A DNA stretch of 20,129 nt from Acidimicrobiia bacterium (GTDB lineage: Bacteria; Actinomycetota; Acidimicrobiia; IMCC26256; JAENVU01): positions 1 to 20,129 of the forward strand of contig JANYLF010000205.1 of the NCBI GenBank assembly GCA_025357995.1, written 5' to 3'. The translations under genes were made by a program, and so were the position numbers. Of this stretch, positions 7,806 to 14,217 are shown in pieces. The notes beneath the pieces are model-generated. The model worked only from the letters and a program-made list of their open reading frames with translations, had not been told where the DNA came from and made no database searches. The stretch's first letter is position 1. Every line of letters starts with the position of its first letter.

Positions 7806-8492
7806 ATGCGATTCCGAAAGGCGGTATGCGGGCTGGCGGTCGTCATCGCGACGGCCGGATCACTGATGGCCACGTCGACAACGGCGGGCGCCACCACGGA
7901 CCCGGGCGCAGCTGCCGACTTCATCAGCCGAACGAACGGACTCCGGGGTTCACTCGGACTTCCGGGGCTCAGCGTCAACGGCGCCCTCACCGCGAAGGCC
8001 CAACAATGGGCCGAGCACATGGCGGCAGTCGGCGCGATCAGCCACTCAAATCTTGCCGATGGTGCGCCCTCCAACTGGACGCGACTCGGTGAAAACGTCG
8101 GGCGCGGACCCAGCGTGGATGCCATCCACAACGCGCTCGTTGCATCACCCGAGCACTACAAGAATCTCACCGATCCGGGGTTCCGGTACGTGGGCGTGGG
8201 CGTAGTGAATGCCAACGGGACGTTCTTCGTCTCCGAGGTGTTCATGGAATCAGCCTCCCAGCCCGCCCCAAGCACGTCCGCACCTGCGGCCGCAACCTCG
8301 TCGCCGGGGGAGCCGCGGTCGGCGCATTACGCGCCGGCCGCGGTCCCGGTACCTCCGCCGAATCCGCTGGCTGGTCTGCCGTCCGGACTCCAACTCTCGG
8401 GCTGGCTCGATCCCGCGTTGCGTCAAGCGATGTTCCACCTGCGGTGGGGCAACAACTCGGTGTACCTGCAAGGAGTCTTCCGAGTCTGCTGA
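7806..8492 (+). CDS. Secreted CAP (SCP/PR-1-like) domain protein
   Basis: The protein (228 residues) has a signal peptide: a basic start (MRFRKAVCG), a hydrophobic core and a likely cleavage site after about residue 29. A compact CAP domain covers about residues 33-147, with the conserved His80 (SHSNL), Glu96 (GENVG), His118 (SPEHYKNL) and GFRYVGVGVV. A Pro/Ala/Ser linker (about 152-188) leads to a short C-terminal segment ending in Cys228. I cannot assign that segment to a family. Bacterial CAP proteins are extracellular and mostly of unknown function. A good ribosome site (GGGAGG at 7795-7800) fixes the ATG. The gene sits just upstream of the sigma/anti-sigma pair, but any regulatory tie is only suggested by position. 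Confidence 0.9.
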   Translation: MRFRKAVCGLAVVIATAGSLMATSTTAGATTDPGAAADFISRTNGLRGSLGLPGLSVNGALTAKAQQWAEHMAAVGAISHSNLADGAPSNWTRLGENVGRGPSVDAIHNALVASPEHYKNLTDPGFRYVGVGVVNANGTFFVSEVFMESASQPAPSTSAPAAATSSPGEPRSAHYAPAAVPVPPPNPLAGLPSGLQLSGWLDPALRQAMFHLRWGNNSVYLQGVFRVC

Positions 8493-8513
8493 GCACCGGT
8501 TTTCGGCTCGGTC

Positions 8514-8541
8514 TCATCCGCGCGACCGTGCGGTGACGAAT
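8514..8541 (+). promoter_or_regulatory. SigK-type ECF promoter upstream of the sigma factor gene
   Basis: TCATCC at 8514-8519, a 16-bp spacer and ACGAAT at 8536-8541 match the mycobacterial SigK promoter consensus CCATCC-N16/17-CCGAAT at 5 of 6 positions in each half. The predicted transcript starts about 8548, just ahead of the sigma gene. This is the arrangement expected for autoregulation. Confidence 0.6.
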
Positions 8542-8582
8542 ACTCCCTGTGATGTTTGGACTCCACCGGTCAGCGCGCGGCC

Positions 8583-9188
8583 ATGGCACCTGAAGTTGTC
8601 GGTGGTCGCCGCCTCGACGAACTCGACGACGCGGCACTCGTCGTGGAAGTCCAACGACGACGCCCCGAAGCGATCGAAATCCTCTGGCAGCGTCACTCCA
8701 GCGCAGTACTCGGGGTGGCGCGGCGCGTCACGAACGCCGGACCGACATCGGAGGAAGTACTCCAGGAGGTCTTTTTGCGCCTCTGGCACGCGCCCGAGCG
8801 ATTCAACCCCGAGCGCGGCGCGCTGCGATCGTTCCTCCTGATGGAAGCGAACGGTCGGGCGATCGACGCAATCCGTCGAGACACATCGCGGCGAGGCGTC
8901 GAGACGCGCACGGCCGCACCCGACCGCACCGACGATGATCCCGTCGCGGCCGAGGTCTGGGACATCGCGATGGCCGATCACCTTCGAGACGCGTTGGATG
9001 GGCTTCCCGACGGTGAGCGCGAGGCCATCGAACTCGCGTACTACGGCCACCACCCCTACAAGGTGGTGGCAACGATCCTCGGTGTCCCTGAGGGCACCGT
9101 GAAGAGCCGGATCCGCGCCGGACTGGCACGATTGCGCGACCGTTTGGTCGCCGTTGATCTCGGAGAGCAGCAGTGGACGAACGATTGA
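8583..9188 (+). CDS. ECF RNA polymerase sigma factor, SigK-like
   Basis: An extracytoplasmic-function sigma factor of 201 residues. Region 2 (about 28-95) includes EEVLQEVFLRLWHAPERFNP and the -10-recognising SFLLMEANGRAIDAIRRDT. Region 4 (about 135-190) carries the helix-turn-helix YKVVATILGVPEGTVKSRIR, typical of sigma-70 region 4. It overlaps by 16 bp with an RskA-like anti-sigma gene, and that pairing suggests the SigK group. I start at ATG 8583. A TTG at 8556 in the same frame would add nine residues. Neither has a good ribosome site. A SigK-like promoter precedes it, so positive autoregulation is likely. Confidence 0.93.
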   Translation: MAPEVVGGRRLDELDDAALVVEVQRRRPEAIEILWQRHSSAVLGVARRVTNAGPTSEEVLQEVFLRLWHAPERFNPERGALRSFLLMEANGRAIDAIRRDTSRRGVETRTAAPDRTDDDPVAAEVWDIAMADHLRDALDGLPDGEREAIELAYYGHHPYKVVATILGVPEGTVKSRIRAGLARLRDRLVAVDLGEQQWTND

Positions 9189-9889
9189 CGCCGGATGAGC
9201 TTCGGAACCTGCTCGGCGCCTTCGCTCTCGGCGCCGTCAACGACGCGGAGCGCGTGCAGGTCGAGCAGTTCGTGCTCGACGATCGCGACGCGCGCGCGGA
9301 ACTCCACCAGCTCGAGCATGCGGTCGCCTGGATCGGTCACGCATCGCCGCGGCCGCTGTCCGAGTCGTGGGATGCCGTGCGCGCCGAGATCGATGCCGAT
9401 CTCCTCACTGACCAGGACTCCAGTCCGGGCGTGGTCGTTCCGCTCGCGTCGTTCGAATCCCGGCGCACCACGCACGGTTGGCGCCGCTTGACCGCCGTCG
9501 CGGCCGCCGCCGTGATCTTCGTCGGCACTGCGGTCGCAGTTGCTCGCATCATCGACCATGACTCGTCGGTGACCACGAGTCGCACCGTGGCACTCCGCGC
9601 TCCCGGCGGCCCGACCGCGGTCGTCGCCAAGATCGGAGCGAACGGTGACGGTGCGATTGACACATCGGATCTCCCGGTACCCCCGGCGGGCCACGTCTAC
9701 CAACTCTGGGCCCAAACTACGGCGACGACACCAATGCATTCGGCCGGCGTCCTCGGCCGGTCGCCGGGCGGTCGCCACATTCGGGTCCCTACCAACAGCG
9801 TGCGGATCGCGATCAGTGTGGAGCCCGACGGCGGCAGTCGCGCGCCCACGACCAAGCCCGTGGCGATCTCGGACCTCGGCGCGCTCTGA
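9173..9889 (+). CDS. Membrane anti-sigma factor, RskA-like
   Basis: This 238-residue protein would bind and silence the adjacent sigma factor. The N-terminal cytoplasmic domain (about 1-60, LRNLLGAFALGAVNDAERVQ) is the sigma-binding part. One transmembrane helix lies near residues 104-126 (LTAVAAAAVIFVGTAVAVA). The extracytoplasmic C-terminal domain has the RskA signature GHVYQLWAQTTATTPMHSAG. There is no HxxxCxxC zinc motif. The start is GTG at 9173, preceded by GGAGA at 9162-9166, and it overlaps the sigma gene by 16 bp. In the family such proteins are released by regulated intramembrane proteolysis; the signal here is unknown. Confidence 0.9.
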   Translation: MDERLTPDELRNLLGAFALGAVNDAERVQVEQFVLDDRDARAELHQLEHAVAWIGHASPRPLSESWDAVRAEIDADLLTDQDSSPGVVVPLASFESRRTTHGWRRLTAVAAAAVIFVGTAVAVARIIDHDSSVTTSRTVALRAPGGPTAVVAKIGANGDGAIDTSDLPVPPAGHVYQLWAQTTATTPMHSAGVLGRSPGGRHIRVPTNSVRIAISVEPDGGSRAPTTKPVAISDLGAL

Positions 9890-9911
9890 ACCCGTCCCGG
9901 ATCTACGGGTT
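9889..9911. terminator. Candidate bidirectional terminator hairpin
   Basis: AACCCGT (9889-9895) and ACGGGTT (9905-9911) form a perfect 7-bp stem with a 9-nt loop between two convergent genes, overlapping both stop codons. There is no T-run on either side, as is common for actinobacterial hairpin terminators. The functional call is therefore tentative. Confidence 0.45.
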
Positions 9912-9995
9912 GAGGTGAACGACGAATTGGAGCAGACCCGCGGTGAGGATCAACACGAGCAGCGCGACGATCGCAATGGTCGTTCCCGGTCTCAT
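9903..9995 (-). CDS. 30-residue single-span membrane peptide, coupled to the SAM hydroxide adenosyltransferase gene
   Basis: A small gene of 31 codons, easily missed by length cut-offs. The ATG at 9995 overlaps the stop of the upstream gene in an ATGA junction (9992-9995). A strong AGGAGG lies at 10002-10007. The peptide begins MRPGTT and continues as one uninterrupted hydrophobic helix, IAIVALLVLILTAGLLQFVV, ending HLNP before TAG. Length, single helix and polar ends suggest a small inner-membrane protein. I do not recognise a family. Its coupling suggests a shared role with the enzyme upstream, for example anchoring or regulation, but that is inference. A hairpin follows directly. Confidence 0.75.
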   Translation of the reverse strand: MRPGTTIAIVALLVLILTAGLLQFVVHLNP

Positions 9996-10813
9996 ACGCC
10001 CCCTCCTGGTGGAACGATCGTGACGCCGGAGCCGGCGTGGAGTCCACACTCGATCGCGGCCGACTTCCGGTCGAGCGCGAGCGACATCAATCCGTAAGAG
10101 TCGACGACCACCACGAGCTCAGACGGTTTCGCGTCGGCGTAGGTCCGTACCCACCGCGCCTGACGGTCACCGGTCGCGAGACGCACCTCAACCGGCTCAC
10201 CGAGGCGCGCACCGAGCGCGCCGAGCTCATCCGGATCGATGTTGAGCTGGCAGTTGCCGTACCGATCGATCCACCACACCTCGCCGACGACCGCGCCGGC
10301 CTCGACCGTCGGGAGTGGAATGAGCCCCGGCGTCAGGGACGCGGCGTCCACCGCCTCGCCCAGCTCTTCCATGAGCACACCTTGGGCGAGGAAGCCCGCC
10401 GCGGGCGCCAGCACGTCTCGACCCGCGAACGTGGGCCCGGGTGCCGCGAGCTGATACTCGTCGTTCGTGAGCGACACCACCCGCCGGGCCCCACCGATCA
10501 TCGCCACTGCGGGGGCCAACAAGCCGTTGTCGGGCCCGAGCAGAATGCCCGACTCGGTCTCGACCGCCACGCAGCGCCGGTCGGTGCCCACTCCCGGGTC
10601 GACGACCGCGAGCACGATGCCATCGGGGAGGTACTGCACGGCCCGCACCAACGTGAGCGCGCCCGCCCGCACGTCGTGGGCGGGAATGTCGTGGCTGATG
10701 TCGACGATGGTCAACTCGGGGGCCAGGCCGAGCATGACGGCCTTGCAGACCCCCACGAACTCGTCGGCGTGCCCGTAGTCCGACAGGAACGACACGCACG
10801 CGGGAACCGACAC
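9992..10813 (-). CDS. SAM hydroxide adenosyltransferase-like protein (DUF62), catalytic His replaced
   Basis: Members of this family split S-adenosylmethionine with water to adenosine and methionine; halogenase relatives use halide. The 273-residue protein has SFLSDYGHADEFVGVCKAVM, DISHDIPAHDVRAG, VDPGVGTDRR, GPDNGLLAP and a C-terminal beta domain (WWIDRYGNCQLNI). In the Asp-Arg-His triad known for the hydrolases, Asp72 and Arg79 are present. The usual HGRD motif reads AGRD (Ala130), so the histidine is missing. I chose GTG 10813 because TACGGT lies 7 nt upstream and homology starts just after. An in-frame TTG at 10843 is an alternative. Its stop is coupled to a 30-residue membrane peptide gene. 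Confidence 0.88.
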   Translation of the reverse strand: MSVPACVSFLSDYGHADEFVGVCKAVMLGLAPELTIVDISHDIPAHDVRAGALTLVRAVQYLPDGIVLAVVDPGVGTDRRCVAVETESGILLGPDNGLLAPAVAMIGGARRVVSLTNDEYQLAAPGPTFAGRDVLAPAAGFLAQGVLMEELGEAVDAASLTPGLIPLPTVEAGAVVGEVWWIDRYGNCQLNIDPDELGALGARLGEPVEVRLATGDRQARWVRTYADAKPSELVVVVDSYGLMSLALDRKSAAIECGLHAGSGVTIVPPGGGV

Positions 10814-10820
10814 GTCCGCG

Positions 10821-10826
10821 ACCGTA
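10821..10826 (-). promoter_or_regulatory. Candidate leaderless -10 (TACGGT) for the DUF62 gene
   Basis: TACGGT on the minus strand ends exactly 7 nt before the GTG at 10813. No Shine-Dalgarno or clear -35 is seen. It supports the 10813 start over the TTG at 10843. Confidence 0.45.
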
Positions 10827-10882
10827 CTGGGTGGCTTTCGCAACCGACCGCTCGGGGATCCCCGGAGCCGTTGGCGCGCGTT

Positions 10883-11695
10883 CTACGGCTGCTTCGGTCG
10901 GCCCAGCTCGCGCGATCGCTCCGTGGCCGCGCTGACCGCGTCCAAGATCGCGGCGCGCACCGATCGTGACTCCAACGCGCGGAGACCGGCGGCCGTCGTA
11001 CCACCGGGTGAGGTCACGGCCATCCGAAGCTCCTCCGCGGTTTCTCCGCTCTCGGTCAACATCACACCCGCGCCTCGGATGGTGCCGTGCACCAGCGTGG
11101 TCGCAACATCGCGCGGGAGCCCATTGAGCACGCCAGCTTCGATCATCGCTTCCGCCACCAAGAACACGTACGCCGGACCTGAGCCCGAGAGCCCAGTGAC
11201 AGCATCGAGCAGCGACTCGGGGACGACCACGACGGTCCCGACCGCGGCCAGGAGACGACGCGCCGTCTCCAAATGGACGTCCGTGGTGAGCGCGCCCCCG
11301 GCAATCGCCGCCACGCCTTCGCGCACCAGTGCCGGGGTATTGGGCATGGCTCGCACCACCGGCCGGCCGGGCACAGCCGCTTCGAGCGCGGCGAGACCGA
11401 CACCGGCCGCGATCGATAGGACGAGGGTGTGTTCGCCAAGCGCGGGCAGCGCGCCTTCGAGCACGTCGCCGACATCACCCGGCTTGACCGCGACCACGAC
11501 GACGTCGGCGTCGCCGACGACCCACGACGCGCTCGGGCCGACGCGAACCCCTACCAATTCGTCTTCCAGCACCCGACGCCGCGCCGGGTCCATCTCCGCG
11601 ATCGCGAGCTGGTCCGGATCGACGCCCGCGTCGAGGAGTCCGGCCACCAAGGCCGTCCCCATCCGACCGCCGCCGAGCACCGCAATCCGTTCCAC
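10883..11695 (-). CDS. proC: Pyrroline-5-carboxylate reductase
   Basis: ProC reduces pyrroline-5-carboxylate to proline with NAD(P)H, the last step of proline synthesis. The 270 residues are normal for the family. The N-terminal Rossmann motif is IAVLGGGRMGTALVAGLL, followed by VVVVAVKPGDV, VVRAMPNTPALV, and the C-terminal signature LSGSGPAYVFLVAEAMIEAG and VTSPGGTTAAGLRALE. The GTG at 11695 is supported by homology and by TAGCCT 7 nt upstream with no Shine-Dalgarno sequence. The frame is open for 219 bp further upstream, but that part is not protein-like. The proC, ybjN-like and mshA genes lie near each other in Mycobacterium too (Rv0500, Rv0487, Rv0486). Confidence 0.96.
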   Translation of the reverse strand: MERIAVLGGGRMGTALVAGLLDAGVDPDQLAIAEMDPARRRVLEDELVGVRVGPSASWVVGDADVVVVAVKPGDVGDVLEGALPALGEHTLVLSIAAGVGLAALEAAVPGRPVVRAMPNTPALVREGVAAIAGGALTTDVHLETARRLLAAVGTVVVVPESLLDAVTGLSGSGPAYVFLVAEAMIEAGVLNGLPRDVATTLVHGTIRGAGVMLTESGETAEELRMAVTSPGGTTAAGLRALESRSVRAAILDAVSAATERSRELGRPKQP

Positions 11696-11702
11696 GCGTT
11701 GC

Positions 11703-11708
11703 AGGCTA
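11703..11708 (-). promoter_or_regulatory. Candidate leaderless -10 (TAGCCT) for proC
   Basis: TAGCCT on the minus strand ends 7 nt before the proC GTG. The same hexamer at the same distance precedes the rsiG-like gene (14732-14737). No -35 match is visible. Confidence 0.5.
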
Positions 11709-11759
11709 TTGGGGTCATCCGTTCTGCACGGGCCATCGCGGCCATGCCCCGGCCCGGGC

Positions 11760-11866
11760 GCGAGAAAGCCCGAAGCGCTCCCGGTCCACTTCGCACTTCC
11801 CCGAGCGAAGCGGGCCGTCGGTACCTCGGGCCCTCTCTCGATCTCGGCGCCCGTCGGCCCCGAGGA
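11760..11866 (-). ncRNA. Possible small structured RNA between ybjN-like gene and proC
   Basis: The 242-bp gap between these genes holds a candidate promoter followed by inverted repeats. The first pair is CCTCGGGCC at 11824-11832 and GGCCCCGAGG at 11856-11865. The second is CTTCGC/GCGAAG flanking a 10-nt loop at 11792-11813. An outer GCCCG/CGGGC pair (11777-11819) closes around it, and the sequence continues as TTTCT on the minus strand. proC seems to have its own leaderless promoter, so this region is not needed as its leader. No known RNA family is recognised. GC-rich DNA makes stems by chance, so confidence is low. Confidence 0.25.
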
Positions 11867-11872
11867 GGCAAA

Positions 11873-11899
11873 TCTATAACTAACCCCAAACGAATGCAA
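11873..11899 (-). promoter_or_regulatory. Candidate promoter in an AT-richer patch
   Basis: On the minus strand TTGCAT (11899-11894), a 15-bp spacer and TATAGA (11878-11873) resemble a housekeeping promoter. It lies in a patch of about 70 bp that is clearly less GC-rich than its surroundings. The spacer is short. It would drive the structured stretch upstream of proC. Confidence 0.35.
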
Positions 11900-11937
11900 C
11901 TCAACGCAACCCAAGGCAAGAGAAGGATCCGGACGAC

Positions 11938-12402
11938 CTATCTCTCAGCTCCCCTCTTATAGGCGATGGTCACCGCTCCCTGGAACCAGCGTTCAGTCAG
12001 CTCGAACAGGACTCCGACGATGCGGTCCAGCTCCTCCACCGTGAGGTGCTCGATCGCAACACGCCCGGTGAGGTACACGTCGCCGTCGGGTCCGAGCGAG
12101 AACCGTGCGCCGTAGAGATCGTGGTTGCGGCGGAGCAGCCACGCGTGGAGCGCAGGGAGCCGCGTCTCGTCCTCTGGCGCGGGCAGGAAGTAGAGCTCGT
12201 AACGCAACGTTCGCTGGTGGAGATCGAAGTAGATGGTGGCGGCATCCCGACCGTCGCAGCCGAAACGTACGTACCAGCGGGTGAGTTCGGGGTCGTACTC
12301 GACGTGCTGGACCGCGGCTTCGGCGGCGATCGGTCCGAACAGATGCGCGTCGACCAGGGCGTGGACTGCGGCGAGCGCGGTGGCGTCGGGCGTCAGCGAC
12401 AC
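11938..12402 (-). CDS. YbjN-domain protein (mycobacterial Rv0487-like)
   Basis: A 154-residue soluble protein with the fold of YbjN / type III secretion chaperone-like proteins: alternating strands such as WYVRFGCDGRDAATIYFDLH and LRYELYFLPAPEDE, then HAWLLRRNHDLYGARFSLGP and a last helix. The molecular function is unknown. The start is GTG at 12402, overlapping the mshA stop by 10 bp, so the two are translationally linked. The same pair occurs in Mycobacterium (Rv0486-Rv0487), which suggests a role connected with mycothiol, but no mechanism is established. The function-neutral name is therefore kept. Confidence 0.85.
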   Translation of the reverse strand: MSLTPDATALAAVHALVDAHLFGPIAAEAAVQHVEYDPELTRWYVRFGCDGRDAATIYFDLHQRTLRYELYFLPAPEDETRLPALHAWLLRRNHDLYGARFSLGPDGDVYLTGRVAIEHLTVEELDRIVGVLFELTERWFQGAVTIAYKRGAER

Positions 12403-13625
12403 GACACGGGCTCGCGGGCGAGCAGGTCCGTGTAGAGGCGACGAAGTCGGGCGGCCGTCATGCTCCAGCCGTACCGACGCGATCGGGCTTCGGCGGCGAC
12501 GCCCATGGCTCGGGCGCGCTCGGGGTCGGCGAGGAGTCGGGCAATGGGTTGGGCGTAGTCGGTGGGATCGCGGCTGTCCACCAAGGACCCGGTCACACCG
12601 TCGTCGACGAGCGAGCAGAGACCCCCGACCGCCGCGGCCACCACCGGGGTGCCGCAGGCCGCGGCCTCGAGTGCGACCAGTCCGAAAGACTCACTGTGGC
12701 TCGGCACCAGACACACGTCGACGGCTCGGTAATACCGGGCCAGCTCGGCGTGGCTCTGAGGCGGTACGAACCGCACGCGGTCGGTGAGCTCCAGCTTTGC
12801 GGCCAACTCGTGGAGCCGAGCCAGTTCGACACCACCATCGGGCCCGCTGGGACCGCCAACGATCAAAAGCACCGCATCCGGATCCGGGACCTCGGCGAGG
12901 GTTTGCACCGCGAGATCCGCGCCTTTGAGCGGCTGGATCCGACCCGCGAAGAGCAGCGCCGGCGCGTCGCCGATACCCAGCACGTGCCGTTCGTCGGCCC
13001 GATGACGAGCGTCGACGGGATGGAAGATCTCGTGGTCCACACCTGGAGGCACGATCTCGATCCGATCGGCGGGGGCGCTGTAGAGCATCTCCAGCTGGTC
13101 CCGCTCCGCCCCGGTCGATGCCAGCATGAGATCCGCGCAGGCGACGATCTCGTGTTCGATCCGCGCCCGGAGCGCCGGATCGTCGTCGATCCCGGCATCC
13201 GCCTTGACGCGCGCCAGCGTGTGGAAGGTGGCAACGAGTGGAAGATCCAGCTCGTGCTTGAGGCGGTGCCCGACCGCGCCCGACAGCCAGTAGTTCGCAT
13301 GGAGCGCGTCGTAACGCACGCCTGAATTCACGAGGTCGAGCGTGGCGTCCACCATGGGATCGACGAGTTCGATGAGGTCGTGCTTGGAGACAGGTGCCGC
13401 CGGGCCGGCGTCGAGATGAACGACGCGAAAGCCTGGTTCCACCTCGACCGCGTCCGGCTGATCCGCATGCTCGCGCCGCACGAGGACATCGCACTCGACG
13501 CCGGCCCGCGCCAGCGCCGATGCCAGTGCCCGGACGTAGACGCTCATGCCCCCACCATCGCCCGCGCCAGGTTGGGCGAGCGGGGAGCTGTGAACGGACA
13601 GGACGGCAAGACGGCGCAAGGACAT
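12393..13625 (-). CDS. mshA: D-inositol-3-phosphate glycosyltransferase, mycothiol biosynthesis
   Basis: MshA transfers GlcNAc from UDP-GlcNAc to inositol-3-phosphate, the first step of mycothiol synthesis. The 410 residues form a GT-B fold, family 4. The N-terminal SVHSSPLAQPGAGDGGGMSV is the distinctive MshA donor/acceptor loop (HTSPLxQPGxGDAGGMNV in known enzymes). Further motifs are HANYWLSGAVGHRLK, LLFAGRIQPLKGADLAV, and SHSESFGLVALEAAACGTPV with the catalytic glutamate region. The ATG at 13625 was chosen by homology. No strong ribosome site is seen, and TAGGAT lies 11 nt upstream. It overlaps the ybjN-like gene. Other GT4 substrates are possible but less likely given the motif and neighbour. 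Confidence 0.88.
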   Translation of the reverse strand: MSLRRLAVLSVHSSPLAQPGAGDGGGMSVYVRALASALARAGVECDVLVRREHADQPDAVEVEPGFRVVHLDAGPAAPVSKHDLIELVDPMVDATLDLVNSGVRYDALHANYWLSGAVGHRLKHELDLPLVATFHTLARVKADAGIDDDPALRARIEHEIVACADLMLASTGAERDQLEMLYSAPADRIEIVPPGVDHEIFHPVDARHRADERHVLGIGDAPALLFAGRIQPLKGADLAVQTLAEVPDPDAVLLIVGGPSGPDGGVELARLHELAAKLELTDRVRFVPPQSHAELARYYRAVDVCLVPSHSESFGLVALEAAACGTPVVAAAVGGLCSLVDDGVTGSLVDSRDPTDYAQPIARLLADPERARAMGVAAEARSRRYGWSMTAARLRRLYTDLLAREPVSCR

Positions 13626-13636
13626 GGGGTCTGGCG

Positions 13637-13642
13637 ATCCTA
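13637..13642 (-). promoter_or_regulatory. Candidate -10 (TAGGAT) for mshA
   Basis: TAGGAT on the minus strand lies 11 nt before the mshA ATG, so the untranslated leader would be only a few nucleotides. No convincing -35 is visible. Confidence 0.35.
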
Positions 13643-13729
13643 ACCCTGGCCCCCTTGAAAGCATTCCCCGACAGCACCGGGCCCGAGGAGGCGCAGCTCA
13701 AAAATCACCGAGGCGGAGCCTGCGGAGCC

Positions 13730-13759
13730 GAGCAGCCCGGGAGGCGTCCCGGACCGCTC
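13730..13759 (-). terminator. Strong hairpin, likely terminator of the rsiG-like/XRE operon
   Basis: A 13-bp stem (with G-U pairs) and the tetraloop CGCC read GAGCGGTCCGGGA-CGCC-TCCCGGGCTGCTC on the minus strand, 48 bp after the XRE stop. A T-run (TTTTT) lies about 25 nt further on. It is the strongest hairpin I found in the window. The rest of the gap 13626-13807 holds no gene. Confidence 0.5.
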
Positions 13760-13790
13760 CGGACAGAGTCCGTCCTCAAACGTGGTGCGA

Positions 13791-13830
13791 AGCCGGACGG
13801 GCCGAAATTAAGCCGGACGGGCCGAAGTAA
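13791..13830. repeat. 20-bp tandem duplication at the 3' end of the XRE gene
   Basis: Two adjacent 20-bp copies (13791-13810 and 13811-13830) share AGCCGGACGGGCCGAA and differ at two positions near the right end. The right copy encodes the last residues TSARPA of the XRE protein; the left copy supplies the TAA stop. The duplication has therefore reshaped the gene end. Confidence 0.85.
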
Positions 13831-14167
13831 AGCTGCGGTAGACGTCGACGAGGGTTTGCTTCTGGCGCTCGGTGATGGTCGAGTCGGACATGATCGCGGC
13901 GACGAGATCGGAGTCGGGCTTCTCGTCGAGAATGCCGGCCCGCACGTACAGAGTCTCGGCCGAGATCCGCAGGCCCTTGGCAATCCCCTGGAGGATCTCG
14001 GCGGACGGCTTGCGCAGTCCCCGCTCGATCTGGCTCAGATACGGATTCGAGATTCCGGCCAGCTCGCTCAGCTTGCGCAAGGACAGGCGATCATTCCGGC
14101 GTTGATCACGAATGAACTCGCCGAGATCTCGAAGCCGAGCCTCCACCGCGTCGGTCGGCGCGCTCAT
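13808..14167 (-). CDS. XRE-family helix-turn-helix regulator
   Basis: A 119-residue DNA-binding protein. The Cro/CI-type domain covers about residues 15-75: LRDLGEFIRDQRRNDRLSLR, then the helix-turn-helix KLSELAGISNPYLSQIERGL and RKPSAEILQGIAKGLRISAE. A C-terminal tail has YVRAGIL and a helical ITERQKQTLVDVY. This sequence type is widespread in Actinobacteria, including Mycobacterium Rv0474; the targets are not known to me. The gene lies downstream of the RsiG-like gene, linked by a chain of ATGA overlaps, so both are probably co-expressed. The ATG at 14167 is the first that opens a long frame; three upstream ATGs in the repeat end after five codons. Confidence 0.92.
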   Translation of the reverse strand: MSAPTDAVEARLRDLGEFIRDQRRNDRLSLRKLSELAGISNPYLSQIERGLRKPSAEILQGIAKGLRISAETLYVRAGILDEKPDSDLVAAIMSDSTITERQKQTLVDVYRSFTSARPA

Positions 14168-14217
14168 ACCGATCTGCTCATGCCGATGTGCTCATACCGG
14201 TGCGCTCATCCCGCGGT
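14162..14217. repeat. Four 14-bp tandem repeats forming chained ATGA stop/start junctions
   Basis: Four units start with GCTCAT at 14162, 14176, 14190 and 14204 (consensus GCTCATRCCGRTSY, the last unit more divergent). On the minus strand each contains ATGAGC. The first ATGA is the rsiG-like stop. It opens a five-codon frame (MSAPV) whose stop is the next ATGA, then MSTSA, then MSRSV, and the last ATGA opens the XRE gene. The three micro-frames are 14209-14192, 14195-14178 and 14181-14164. Confidence 0.9.

Noticed and set aside
7682..8131. Upstream extension of the FAD oxidoreductase frame
   Set aside because: It is antisense to the CAP-protein gene, and the dinucleotide-binding domain starts just after GTG 7681.
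8491..8509. Hairpin GAG(CA)CCG-GTTTT-CGGCTC after the CAP gene
   Set aside because: Only six base pairs with a bulge and no T-run after it; too weak to call a terminator.
11696..11914. In-frame upstream extension of proC (73 codons)
   Set aside because: The extension is not protein-like, homology starts at GTG 11695, and a -10-like TAGCCT lies 7 nt before that codon.
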